A stretch of DNA of 64,000 nt, taken from positions 33,982,939-34,046,938 of the forward strand of contig NC_073744.1 of the NCBI RefSeq assembly GCF_029784135.1, given 5' to 3'. Below, one piece after another: positions 22,919-34,627 of this stretch; the first letter of the stretch is position 1, and each line of letters begins with the position of its first letter. Source of the DNA: Toxorhynchites rutilus septentrionalis (Eukaryota > Arthropoda > Insecta > Diptera > Culicidae). Position numbers and translations under genes: made by a program. Under the pieces are notes generated by a model. The model was not told the DNA's origin, did no database searches, and was given only the letters and a program-made list of their open reading frames with translations.

Positions 22919-23668
22919 ATTTCTGTGATTTTAATAATTTGCTTTTAAAGCAGTTTTGCAGCTATTGAAACAAGGTTTTGGGGCAATAACTAACCAGCAT
23001 TACTCATACATCTTCATCATTCGAATGAAGTGATTAACATACCTCTTGTTCAACCGACAAAGAAGAATTAACGCTCAAAACTTTGCTCCCCAAACGATAA
23101 ACTCGCGTTTTAGAAATTTTAGAAGAACTGGGGTGTTAGTCTTAGAAACTAACACCCCAGTACATATTCAATACAGAGGCACTCTTCACCAGACGACATG
23201 TGTATCGACACTGTGGCCCCACCGAAAAGTATTGCACCATACTGTGCGATATTTATCTTTCATTCTTCCTTAGATTCGAGCAAAACCGCTATATGTGACA
23301 TTAGCCTTGAGCAAGACTGCATTGTCCGAAGAACGAATGCTGCTTTTGCATTTCGAGTGACCGATTTACGCTCACCCGAATAGCAGTGATATTTAACTCT
23401 TTGCGGTCGTTTGTCTGCTCTCAGCCACCACTGCTTGGAATCTTATGCTAATCTTATACTTTATGCAGCGATATATCAGTTTACACTTTTTCTAAACGAA
23501 TCTTAATGTCTAGTTAGCCTGTTCGTTGGATTATATGGAGCTTCTATGAATTATAGATAACGAGACTCAGTATAAATAAATGATTGTTAGTGTGGAAAGA
23601 TAAGGGGATAATCGCGATACTGAGAAGCTACGATACATCGGACAAAACAACTACACTGCGTTACACAG
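22919..23668. other. Unassigned, contains a strong hairpin
   Basis: No coding region supported. Around 23276 the string GAGCAAAACCGCTATATGTG is similar to one at 29659, indicating another dispersed repeat. Confidence 0.4.
23127..23161 (+). repeat. Perfect 14-bp stem hairpin
   Basis: ACTGGGGTGTTAGT is followed by a 7-nt loop (CTTAGAA) and its exact complement. There is no downstream U-run, so it is not a standard terminator. It might be a small-RNA precursor stem or a remnant of mobile element ends. Confidence 0.7.
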
Positions 23669-23860
23669 CTATAGAACCAGGCCTTTTTGAGAAATTTCTC
23701 CCCAAACCATCAAACCGCCGCCTGCAAAGTTACGAGTTGAAAAATTAAATGACACTTTCTGTAAATCTTTCCAGTATGAAGAAATTTTATTCAAGTTGAA
23801 TTTCTTTTTATCACAGAAATGCTCCTGAAATAGTGAAACCCGTGAGATTAGCTCCCACAT
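23669..23860 (-). pseudogene. Tc3-like transposase fragment
   Basis: The minus-strand frame reads HFCDKKKFNLN, equivalent to the first Asp region (DEKKFNLD in Tc3-type enzymes). It continues SYWKDLQKVSFNFSTRNFAG and GGLMVWGEISQKGLVL, the conserved GGGxMVWG block. Only this 60-residue slice is left, and the conserved DE pair has become DK. Dead remnant. Confidence 0.75.
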
Positions 23861-24459
23861 TAGTTTTTGGACTCGCTGCTTTGAAAATTAGATTTTTATG
23901 GTTTTTATGGTATTTCCCAAAAAGGCCTGGTTCAGATAGATTGCCATCAACACGAATGAACAGTTAGAAGTGCAACGAAGTACTTCAGAATCATTTACTG
24001 CTGTTTTTGCATAAAAAACAATGTGATAGTTGGGTTATTTGGCATCAATTCCAAAATCCGGAAGGTCTTGGCATTGTTTAATGAATAAGAGCTCCAGATT
24101 CTGGACTGGTCAGCTTGGTTACCAAATCAAAACCTTATCAGAAACTTATGAGGAGTGATCGGACGAATATTAGATGCAGCTTACAAGCAGTATGAGTGAG
24201 TTGAAGGGCTTGAACGAGCAGTATCCTCTGCGTAGAACGAGATACACCCTAGAACATGGTCGTAACCACCCCGAATGGGTTATTTGAACTAATTTAGAAC
24301 TAAAGATGACCTACGAATTAGAAACTTATCGTAATTCATGTTAAATTGACGTTTATTTTGTGAAGGAGTGAGAGTTTTTCGATCTGGTTCTATAGTAATG
24401 AAACACTGGAATTTTAGTTTTCTGAGTGTTTCGCGCCTGAACACAACAATAAAGTTGAA
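23861..24459. other. Unassigned spacer
   Basis: No feature recognised on either strand. Confidence 0.4.
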
Positions 24460-24816
24460 ATGGCCAGTCTTATAAATGAAGATAGTTATTGTATTCTACA
24501 CTATATACTTCAATTCAACCGATTTCTTACGTATCTCTGGAAACTCAGAAAAAATGAGTGGTTCTATAGATATGAAACGCACTGTATAGTAAAAAGAATG
24601 AAACGAGGCGGCACCATCTACGTTAGCAAATCAAATGTTATTATAAATTACTATGCGAATGTGGAAGGAATAGGAAATTTAGTACGAAAGTTTGTGGAAC
24701 GAATTGAAGGTGATTCTCGTGTCATATACACGAAGGTGAATTATAAAAAATATTGGTTTTATAAAAAACACACCAAAACACATTGTTTAGTAAACACATA
24801 TCGAAATTTTACATGA
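24460..24816 (+). CDS. Hypothetical 118-aa protein
   Basis: I do not recognise this protein. It starts at an ATG in a fair context (TTGAAATGG) and runs uninterrupted through A+T-rich DNA. Its stop is followed at once by an AATAAA polyadenylation signal (24818-24823). The product is basic and rich in Tyr, Lys, Asn and Ile with no zinc-binding pattern or clear membrane segment. The first 30 residues (NEDSYCILHYILQFNRFL) faintly resemble an F-box, but this is speculation. No TATA box or splice sites could be fixed. It could be a small lineage-specific gene, a fragment of an unknown mobile element, or a chance ORF. Confidence 0.3.
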   Translation: MASLINEDSYCILHYILQFNRFLTYLWKLRKNEWFYRYETHCIVKRMKRGGTIYVSKSNVIINYYANVEGIGNLVRKFVERIEGDSRVIYTKVNYKKYWFYKKHTKTHCLVNTYRNFT

Positions 24817-24825
24817 AATAAACAG

Positions 24826-25424
24826 ATCTTACTTAGCTTCATAAACTTACATGATACATTCAGTGAAACATTCTCTTTCAAGGGAAATTAATTCCGACCA
24901 GTACGACACCCATACAAAAGTTCAATACGAGCGCAGAGTCAAATATTGTACCTCGGCCACTGGAATACGATTGGAAAATATGTTTTCTTTCAATTAGCAT
25001 TGGTTTTAATCATAATCGTAATGTTTAACGTACCGATCAAATTTAAAGAATTTTGGATTCTATTGGAATGCAAACCATCAAAATTAGTTCAGAGCTAAAA
25101 TAATGACCTGTTTTCTAATTTGGTAATATTACTGAAAGACGAAAAAATACACAATGATTTCATATTCATATTTTCAAATCCATATTTTTATATTTATTCA
25201 TTAACGTCAACAAGATTATCCCTAATGATCGGATTAAATATATTTGAAAAATATTTAATCTACTAATAGCACTTAACTAGACAACTAACTAATAGCGAAT
25301 TCGTTTTTAAAACTGAGTTAGTGCCAAATTGACTCTGTAATAAAAAAACGATTTCAGTTTCACGAATGCGGTGGTTTGTTGGTGTGCGTTATATAGTCTG
25401 ATTTGTTTATATTTGCGACGACAA
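24826..25424. other. Unassigned A+T-rich spacer
   Basis: No coding, RNA or repeat signal seen. Confidence 0.4.
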
Positions 25425-25900
25425 ATGTACAGTGTCGACGTCTGGTGGCGATATTAGTGCTTGGGAGGTAAATTATTCTCTATCAGATCAGTAGGGCCAA
25501 GTGCAGTGTAAAAATATAAAAGTTTGAATGAAAATTTTTACTTCATATTGTTTGATTACCTAATACATGTAGTCCTGACACTCACTTAACCATTTGACGA
25601 TGCATTTCCCGTTTGTTCCACAAATAATTACTATTATAATATAAAATCATCATAAGACCCAGTTTTCGTTCAATATGTTTCTGCGATATCGGAAAAAACC
25701 ACTTATTTCATCACATAAATAAATATTCGATACGTTAAAGTAAATTTTCATTCATAATTTTGATTTTGAAAGCATGTTTATTCCATCTGAATATCCATCA
25801 TTATGTTCGCCTCCCAATGCAAGCACACGAAGGTTAACGCAATCTACGCGAATATACTCTTCAAAATCAGAATCCGAATTGGGTTACGATTCCCATAATA
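25425..25900 (+). repeat. Old 5' fragment of the Tigger/pogo-like family
   Basis: GTGTCGACGTCTGGTGGCGA at 25431, the AATGAAAATTTTTACTTCAT stretch, and later CATGTTTATTCCATCTGAA and CTACGCGAATAT follow in order the left arm of the element at 57687 (57786 to 58220) at lower identity. The terminal repeat itself is not present. No coding part remains. Confidence 0.7.
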
Positions 25901-27560
25901 CAAAAGCAAAAGCAGCAGGTTTTCCATTTTCATAGTTTTTAATTTTAGATTTTCCAAAACAATACTCGGAACTTGACAGTTCAGTATCGTTGTATTGGTG
26001 AACCCGAGTCCCAATCCGTGAAATATCTCAGTGCGAAACTAACAGCCTTCGGGGCGAACCTAGTGCGCACTAGGTTGAAACTGAGTGAATAAAATAACGT
26101 TTTGTTATTTCTATTATTATTTCTTTATTTATTTTGTCAAACTATGGTAGACAACAAATTACGGGGTTAGTGTGGCACTGGGGTTGAAACTGAACAAAAA
26201 CGAACTCGCTATAATGTGTAATTATGTGTAATGTGTCTATCTCCATTATTCTCATCTCATGTGTCTTGGATGATTTTTCTTATGTAAGGGCAATCACAAA
26301 AATTCAAATGATAAATAAAGCATTTTCTTTCAGAAAACAAATGCTATTAAATGTATCTCTATGATATGTTTTACCATCGGTATCATTGATAAATTCACCT
26401 CAAATTTTCCTGGACAGAAAATTGATCCAGTTTCAACTCCATTGTTCGTTCCTGTCTCAGGTTTTGAATCGTATAATTCCAGACCAGAGAAATCAAACAA
26501 ATGTGATGATGCAAAAATATTTTATGGACTGTCTCGTTTTGAGGAAGTCTTGAGAAATGAATAATCTCTCAGAACTCGCATGGATTGTGCTCGAATGGAG
26601 ATATTCGATAATGTATTTAGTTTCAACGGAGAAAAAAATAATGATCTTCGCCGAATCCATGGCGCGCTCCTGTGGTTATCCCGCGGCTGCGGTTGGATAC
26701 GTGCCTCTGCCGCATTATCAGCAAGCCACGCTTGACACAATTTCGCGCATAGTTACACGCAGATTCTTTGAAAAAACGCGCGAAAGCATGGCCGGAAAAT
26801 GCAAACTAAAATATCTTCCGCGTCCGGCCGGTTTTTTTTTTTGTATCCCCTATTTCGTGTATACGTTTATTCATGTTTCATTCATTTTTTTTTTTCTCGT
26901 GGGCGGATAAAGCCCGTGACAATGTTAGAAGAACGCAATTCAAGCGCGTACGAAGCGATCCCGATTCCGGAAAGACTCGGTTGGTTGGATGGGTCGGGCT
27001 TAGCATCACATTTCTACGGCCTGTAGACCTGCGCGTTTCGAATTTCTTCGCCACTCTGCTGGTAGATGGTTATTTTTTGTTTTTTTTATCGCACTGAACT
27101 CATTTTACTGTTGTACTTGTTTTCCTGTCGGTCAACAGAAGTGAGCAGTCACATGCGCGCGGGACTCTTATCACAGACCAACCAGTTCCGCTCTGGTTTG
27201 GTGTGCGTGTAATTATGTTTTTTTCTCATTTTTATGTTTGACGCCTCTCGTCTATAAGGATGTGGTATCATAAGGTTTAAGTTAGAAACTAATAACTTGC
27301 CAATTGCCGATCGAATATACTGGCCCAATTGAACATTAATCCAGTGACTGTAATGTGAAAATCGCGCACAACAAGATTCCACTGCCATCAAAAACGAATA
27401 ACAATACCCTGAATTAACAGAGGAAACAGACTAACCAAAACGAACTTCACTCGACAGATTGTGATAGATGAGACACCTATCGAATTCAATGTTTGTAATG
27501 TCAAAATAGCCCAGTTGGATGAAGTGGCGTTTGACTAAACTTACATAATCAGAACTTTAA
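25901..27560. other. Unassigned, mixed composition
   Basis: A G+C-richer island lies at 26640-26830. ORFs of 60-117 codons there overlap in several frames with no domain. No gene is supported. Confidence 0.35.
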
Positions 27561-29800
27561 TTTTAAGTTCAGCCAACGTTTATACAAGCATAAACAAGAG
27601 AATAATAGATGATGTAATGCTGAGATTTCCGCCTATATTTGTTTACATGCACATTCAAATCGAGCGCTTTCGCGCAGTTGCTAAGTTGGCGCACCGTAAG
27701 TGAAAGTGAGAGCCGAAATTTAGTAGTCCATAATTTCGTTCGATGCATTGGCTTGTATATACTAAACATTATTTCCAGCCGATCGATTATTTGTGTTAGA
27801 GCAATTAAAGAACACTCAACCAAATCGTCGGCACTGAAAAAGCGTCCAATTTAAATCTTTTCAGTTGCGTTCCAGAGCGATATATGGGAATCGTATTTTC
27901 ATAGCGTGTCTGCACTTCCCACCCTCCGCCTTCATCTGGTGAGAATTTTCGAATGTTCTGTTTTTCCACATATTTCATTTCGCCCTCGAGGCCAATGTGA
28001 ATTGGCCATCCTTTGGTTTTGGATGCAACTTGCTTCAAAGCCAAGGCTCCGTGGCGGCGTCTTGGCGTGTGGTGGCGTTATGTTGTGGCGTATGCGACGA
28101 AGGGTAACCAAGACCGGAGGGAAGAAAGAATCACTGCCAATTGCGGCAGTTTGTGGCGTGGTCTTCGTTGTCCTCGGTTCAGTTCGGTAGTGGGTGCTTG
28201 ACTGCCTGCTTGCCAGCACCCGAGGAGAACAATAATAAGCAAATGAATATGTTGTGTGCTGATGGGATGAACAGTGACAAAAAAAACAAAACAACAGCAC
28301 ATGTGTGAAACTGCAGTTTTTATGCTCTCCTTCCTTAGGGCTCTTCTCGATGCAAGAAGGGTATAAGACGTAAGCGTAAACAAAATCCTTTTAATAACAG
28401 AGTAATGGTCGGGCGCTGAAACGAGCTCCGCTCGTTATGTCGATTCTGCTTTATTCAATTTAATATACATATTTCCAAAGTGAAACTTAAGGGATTAGGA
28501 ACAGTGTCTTACCAAAACATGTGTAACTAGTTTCATGCGCTGTTGAGCATGAGGTTGTCACGTGATTTATGGACATACGGACTTTTCGGACAGAAAACGT
28601 GGAATCCGGAATTTGGAAGACATTATAGGAACCTACAAAACCACGCCTTTCGGCCTAAACACACATATTATTTATCTTAACTTCGATCGTGGTTTTCAGC
28701 GACAAGCACAGGACGCGATGGTTTATTTTTAGGTCAAGTTATACGGCACCCCGTCGGCGCAATCAGCTGAAGCTAGTCACCAGCGGCCGGACAGGAAGTG
28801 GATTCTGATAAACGGCGAATGAAACTATGTATCGCAAATTGTACTTGGCTTGGCCGGGTTCGTGGCGAGAGTTGATTTATTTCATTCCCCATTCAGCATG
28901 GGGTAATTCGCCTTGACGAGATTATAATTTCATAATTATGACTTGTTGCGTAATAGTACTAGGTGGGGAAATAACTACGAATAATAATCGATTCTGAAAT
29001 TGTTCTGATTTCTGATTTTAACAACATAACAATATTGTTTCAAATGGTTTCAGCACAGTTCTACTTTTCTCATAACAGCTCATTCCTGCAAACATTTTTA
29101 CATTTATTTTCCAAAAAAAATCACTTTTACAAAAAATAATACATTTATTATAAATCCGGATCAACAGCCACAAATATTGGGTCATTGGAGAAGGAATTCG
29201 CAGTTATTGTCATTGGGTACGGATGTTATATGTGTAGCCTGACCAAACGTACCATATTGAATGGGCCATTACCGTTTTTCCGGCCATTTTTTATTGCCCC
29301 GTCTTTTTATCAATTTGTACTGTATTTTGGAGCATAAAGAACAAATATTTTTAAAATTGTCCATTTGTACAGCGATTAGTTTTCTTTCAAACATTTATTG
29401 GCCTTGTTGAAAAGAGACGTATTTGCTACTAAAGTTGCTGTTGATAATTTTATTATAATTGGTCAACATAAAAAGGAAGAAGCATTTGTGACTAGTGAGG
29501 TGTGCCTTAAAATATAGAGTATCCAAAACAAGACCAAATTGTTGACTCATAACTCTTTTCAGCATCTGAGCCCGATTCCGGGCGTGGAATGTTAATATGT
29601 CGACGAAAAGCTTTTTTGACCGATTCATTTTCGATCATAGGAAATGATTTTGCTCCTGAATTTTGTATCGAACAAAACCGTTGTGTGTGACATCAGCATG
29701 AGGAAAGACTGATGACTGCCTGCTAGTTAGGGCAAACTGAGTATTAGATACCGCGAATAGCTTACGGAGCAATTCCAAATGAAATCGACAAATGACAAAA
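27561..29800. other. Unassigned 2.2-kb region
   Basis: Another G+C-richer island at 27930-28220 gives overlapping ORFs on both strands without family signatures. The remainder is A+T-rich. A repeat fragment at 29650-29715 is shared with 23276. Confidence 0.35.
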
Positions 29801-29802
29801 TA

Positions 29803-30531
29803 CGAGGGTCACTATTTATATTTCGGGAATTGGCAACACTAATGTCATGTGAGTCCATCTGACGGTTCCATCGTAAAGTTTGACATTTTTGACGATATAC
29901 GTACTCAGAACATTTTGTCATACGGACGCTATTTGTTTATTTTATATTTAGTTGAAAGTTTGGTCTCGGCAAAAAAATGGAACTGAATCGTGAACATTTT
30001 CGTGCGATGATTTTTTACGACTTTCGTCGTGGATTATCACAACAAGAGTGCGTCGATCAACTTAATATGACTTTTGGCGATGAAGCTCCATCAAAAACCA
30101 CTGTGTATCGCTGGTATAGTGAATTCAATCGTGGTCGTAGTTCGCTGTCCGACGAGTTTCGTGAAGGTCGTCCAAAATCGACTGTAGTGCCAGAAAACAT
30201 CGATGCTGTGCACGAAATGATTAAGCAAGATCGTCATGCAACCTATTGTGAGATTGAGGCATCCCTAAGCATTAGTTCCACCAGCATATATGCGATTTTA
30301 CATAAACACTTAGTTGTGCGAAAATTATGTTCACGTTGGATCCTACATAATTTGACAATCGCTCAAAAAAAAGACTCGTGTCGATTGGAATAAATGCTTT
30401 GAAAATTGGTTTAAGCGCATGCAAAAGTGTATCGATCATCGTGGCGAGTACTTTGAAAAACAATAAAAATATATTCGCAGCTTAACTATTTGTTTTTGTT
30501 CCTATTCCCGAAATATAAATAGTGACCCTCG
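29803..30531 (+). mobile_element. Deleted mariner, 0.73 kb, with intact TIRs
   Basis: Inverted ends of about 29 bp match almost perfectly: the left begins CGAGGGTCACTATTTATATT and the right is its complement. TA flanks both sides (29801-29802 and 30532-30533). The interior holds the first and last parts of a transposase gene with the catalytic core cut out. Good ends and a short body fit a non-autonomous element amplified by a related full-length copy. Confidence 0.92.
29977..30393 (+). pseudogene. mariner transposase, N-terminal DNA-binding part
   Basis: The 138-codon ORF starts MELNREHFRAMIFYDFRRGL and has the two helix-turn-helix units expected of the mariner paired domain (SQQECVDQLN...TTVYRWYSEF and ATYCEIEASLSISSTSIYAI). 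It stops shortly after the linker. In another frame at 30377-30462 the sequence resumes with RVDW...WFKRMQKCIDHRGEYFEKQ, the usual mariner C-terminus. The middle third, with the three catalytic Asp residues, is deleted. The remaining protein could bind the TIRs but not cut them, so it might act as a repressor; that is inference. Confidence 0.88.
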
Positions 30532-30533
30532 TA

Positions 30534-30825
30534 TGAGTATTATTGATTCGAACGAAAGTGTGTGTGTTCCGTTTGGGTTGGAGGAAATATGAGTTTCCAC
30601 CGCAATTGGGAATTTTTTGACTCAAGTGTAACGTTTGAAAAGAGTGTATCGATTTTAGTAAGAGAAATCTTTGATAATTTATATCTCAAAAAACTATGAG
30701 CCGTACCGAAATAGTGTCTTAGAAAAAGTTATAAAGTATTGATGTTAAAAATTGAAAAAAATATATACTGAGAAAAACAATTAGTACTTTTTTATTTACA
30801 AAAAAAAACTTTAATTTGCAATATC
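30534..30825. other. Unassigned A+T-rich spacer
   Basis: Part of the same repeat family as the tandem unit that follows; no coding signal. Confidence 0.4.
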
Positions 30826-31371
30826 TAAAATATGTATTTTTTCATATAAAATAGAAGTCATGTAGAAAATTGAAAATGAGTCCAAGATGGTAAAACTATT
30901 TTTGTCGAACTTTGTAGAACATCGATTTTTTATGAATTTTAGAAAAGTCGAATTTTTGTATGTTGACAATAATATTAATCAAATTATGAATTCTGGTGTG
31001 ATTTAAAATAAACAATCTCTTCATCAATCTCCTTCTAAATGCCATTCTCGAGATATTTGAAAAAAAAAACATTTCCAATTTATTGTCTTTTTTAATTTCT
31101 TTTTTCAAATTTATATACGCATTTTTTTATTTTTCATATAAAATAGAAGTAATGTAGAAAATTTTAAAAATGGTTCCAAGATGGTAAAACTATTTTTGAC
31201 AAACTTTGTGGAATATCGAACATCGATTTTTATAAATTTTCGAAACTTCAAATTTTTGTATGTTAAAAATCATTTTCAGCCACAAATTATGAATCCTGAT
31301 ATGATTCAAAACAAAAAAGCTTTTTATCAATCTCGTTCTAAATGCAGTCATTCTCGAGATATGAAAAAAAA
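30826..31371 (+). repeat. Diverged tandem duplication, unit about 290 bp
   Basis: TTTTTTCATATAAAATAGAA followed by AAGATGGTAAAACTATTTTT and ACATCGATTTTT, up to CATTCTCGAGATAT, occurs twice (from about 30836 and 31129). Part of the unit, CCACAAATTATGAATYCTGA and the following Lys-codon-rich string, recurs at 8011-8050, tying it to the foldback family of 7947-8137. Confidence 0.75.
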
Positions 31372-31456
31372 ATCTAATTTTTTTTTATATAGTAAATAGG
31401 CTCTGTTAATAAGTTTGTCGTGTTATACCGTCATGTACATGAAATTTTATGAATTT
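31372..31456. other. Short spacer
   Basis: Nothing recognised. Confidence 0.4.
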
Positions 31457-31688
31457 GCGGCCTAGGGCGGCGGTGACATTGGATGCGGAAATCTGGCCGT
31501 ACGAATTGTATATAATAGTGACAGTAAACAACCACATTGAATTGTATTGGTGTGGTTACATTGCTTCCCCTTTGCTTCGTTCGAATTCGCCAGCTTCTAG
31601 CGAACAAAATCATTTGTTTCTTTTCGTCAGTTATCGTACAATCAAATTTTCGTGCGTACTCCGATCCAATGTCACCTCGGCCTAATGC
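31457..31688 (+). mobile_element. MITE, about 230 bp
   Basis: The left end GCGGCCTAGGGCGGCGGTGA, followed by CATTGGAT, is mirrored by the right end as the complement of GCATTAGGCCGAGGTGACAT, then TGGATCGG. The target duplication is unclear. Non-coding. Confidence 0.65.
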
Positions 31689-32560
31689 TTTCGTCCAGTA
31701 AATGACCACATTCTAATTGAGACAGAATCGCCTTGGATAAAGAAAACCAAGGAGCTTAAATTGGCCACCTTCGAGAAAACGAAACGGAATATACATGCAT
31801 AAAAATCCTAGGTAAAAGAAGCTACCAAATTTTTGGTAATGCGAACATTATTAAATTGTACATATTTGTATGTATGTTTGTATGTATGTACAAACCGTAT
31901 GTAAAATGAGTGTCAGTTGTAAAACACATCCCCACCCAACGATTGATACATTTTGCTACACGGTATCGGTAACATTGCGGACTGCAACCGTGCTTACCTT
32001 ATCCACAGAATAATCTGTGTTTCTACAGATTTTTCCGAATTTTTGAAACCTGTAGTTTCTGTAGATACAGATTATAGATTTTTTTTCTGGGTTTCATGCA
32101 GAACTTACAGATTTCTTAAAATAACATTCCAATAATAGTTACAACCTCATGTTAATAATATTTTTCCAATCTCATCTGTTTTATTCAAATAGCTTTCGAA
32201 TCTGTTTAAATGAAAATCATTTGTTTCCAACATTCATATGTGGCACGTGCTATCATTATATATCTTATGACAAATTCTAATAGTAACCGATTCTTAGAGA
32301 ATCATAGCTTGAAAGGCTGCTGTCTGATTGAAATACGATATTTGGCAAAGTTTTTGGAGAATCAAAAACCATTATATTAAAAAGATAGCAGTTTGCTGGC
32401 AAATAATGAATCGTAAAGCAGTATGAGAACATAAATTTATTATTTTAAATATCAGGATGAGTTCATTTGCATATATCATGCCGTCCGGGAACTAGCGCGT
32501 CACGAATCTATCCTGCACATACGCAATGAAAATCTGGACTATCCTTTGATGAGTCGGCTG
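31689..32560. other. Unassigned, with a small TGTA microsatellite
   Basis: A (TGTA)n-like run lies at 31867-31890. No gene seen. Confidence 0.4.
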
Positions 32561-32589
32561 AACTGTTCAACTGTTCAAAACTTCACTTA

Positions 32590-33345
32590 TTTCACGTCCT
32601 GTTACAATTTGAAAAATGTCTAACCATCGACAAGGAATCAGGAAATCGAAGCAAAGGCAAAGACAAAAAACCAAAAACTCACTCGAAACTGGTTGCTCTT
32701 TCAAATGGACCCCGGATTTGTCACAGAAAAACACATAGAAAATGGCACGAGCCTCGCAATCCTAAATTCGAAAAACAAATGAAGGGGTGGTTTGGGAAAT
32801 GTCGAGACACAAGTTGTATTGAACCGTAATGCGAAGTCAAATCTGGAATCAAAGGAACGCTAAAGGATGTTCTACAAGAATTTGCTGATGAAATACGGTT
32901 GTGTCGTTATGGATGATGAAACGTACTGTAAGGTCGTTTTTCCTGAAAAACAACAGCACAACAAATTCAATACATACCTCGTTAGATCTACAAAGTGTCC
33001 AGAAAAATACAAAAAAAATATCAAATTCCATTAATAGCTGCATACTAAAAAATGAACCTTTCGTAACTCCAGGATTCGTTTTAAAAAGGAGTTCCTTCTG
33101 AAGATGTCTTGAGTTTATCTGCTTTTATAATCCGTCATGGCCATCTGTCACTATTAAGATATGACCGACCAAACGTTAATAAAGTACAACGAGGCGCCAC
33201 TTTGGTTCCCAAGAAATGATATCCGGGCCAAACTAAGGCAGATTTAGGAATACAGGTCGATTGCTAAGGGCAAACTTTAGGAATACTGTATAACTATAAG
33301 CATTGTGAAGCTGTTCAACGGAAAATATAAGCTAATGCCAAACAA
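32590..33345 (+). pseudogene. Decayed DDxE (DD37E-like) transposase
   Basis: Pieces in several frames match the order of the DD37E transposase further along the window. They are KPKTHSKLV and KMARASQS at about 32665-32760; KYGCVVMDDETYCKVVF at about 32885-32945, with the first Asp; LVPKK at about 33207; and EYRSIAKGKL at about 33250, where the usual context is PIEEYW around the catalytic Glu. Many stops and frameshifts separate them. It is an older, unrelated copy of the same broad family. No inverted repeats were found. Confidence 0.6.
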
Positions 33346-34232
33346 GAGTACTAAGGATGGCAAGTTTTAAAAAAAATCTTGAAATTGCGGAACAAATATC
33401 AGATTTCATTTATACTATACTTATTAAGCGTGTACACGTGGACATTATTCATAACCCCTACCCCCCCCCTCACCGTGGACAAGCATGGACACTCACATAC
33501 CCTCTACCCCCTAAAATTGTCCACGTGGTATGTGGACAGCCCCTTATAATGAATAAATTAAACTGTTTATCTTTTTCGTACTGAAGCACAGAGAATGTAA
33601 AATACAAAAGTGCGCTCATACTGTCGTGAAATTTAATTTACTTTGAAAGTTATTGAAATATCCGAAAAAATATCTAAAAGAAGTATCGGGCATTCTGACG
33701 CAATATTACGTTTTCGAGAACATATGGGGAGCAAAGCCCGAAATCTTCGAGGAAAAATGAAAATCGACTCTCATCTCAGTAGTTTCGCTTTGACTAGAAC
33801 TACTTCGGCATTCGCCGTCACCATAATTTGAATTGACTAGAAAATGAATTGACGAGCGTTGAGAAGTAGGATGACTGATGAAGTATTCTAGTCAATGATT
33901 ATTCTAATTGACGTAACAAATGAATACAAATCTGCCTCTTCATTCAACTGACTTCAGTTCACACTTCTACTTCCCCCTGAAACACTCTTTTCCGGCGTAC
34001 ACAATCTTATTTTTGCGTCCATATAAAGTGAAATGGAACCATGATTTCTGATGCAAAAAAGTTACACCATTTATTGCCTACCCACCGTGCACTCAAACCA
34101 ACGAACTTAGACAGTTGTACGGTCCGCGTATTTGTATTAGCAAATAACATGCAAAATAGCATGCATTTTGGAAGGAGTTCTATACTAAATGTTAGTTCAC
34201 TTTGTCTCCAAGGTCAATTCTGTGAAAAAACA
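33346..34232. other. Unassigned, contains a G-rich repeat
   Basis: At 33425-33545, minus strand, AAGGGGCTGTCCACATACCA followed by a polyG-rich core and GTCCACGTGTACAC forms a short imperfect TIR repeat of a type common in insect genomes. The rest shows no feature. Confidence 0.4.
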
Positions 34233-34627
34233 TACGGTTCTGAATCATATTTCGGACGCTTAAGGCATATGATGCAGAAAACAGATCTAAGCTTTATGCA
34301 CAGGTATTATTTGGCTGATATTTTCAATAAATTAGTTCAATATGCTTTTAAGCTTTCTACTTTGGTACCTATTTTATTGAAAACATGAAAAAATCATCGA
34401 ATAGAATGCTTTTCAAATGGAGTGAATAAGAATCAAACTTCGGACACTGAATCAAATTTCGAACAGATTGAATTCAAATTTCGGACACTTTATTCTGTAT
34501 TTTTTGGGCGTTTTGGGCTGTATTTACATTTCCCTTGATTATATTTTATTATCAACGTCGAAACACTTACCAAGCAATCACAGTAAACTGTTAACAATGA
34601 TGAGAAATCCAAATTAATGTTCTGAAT

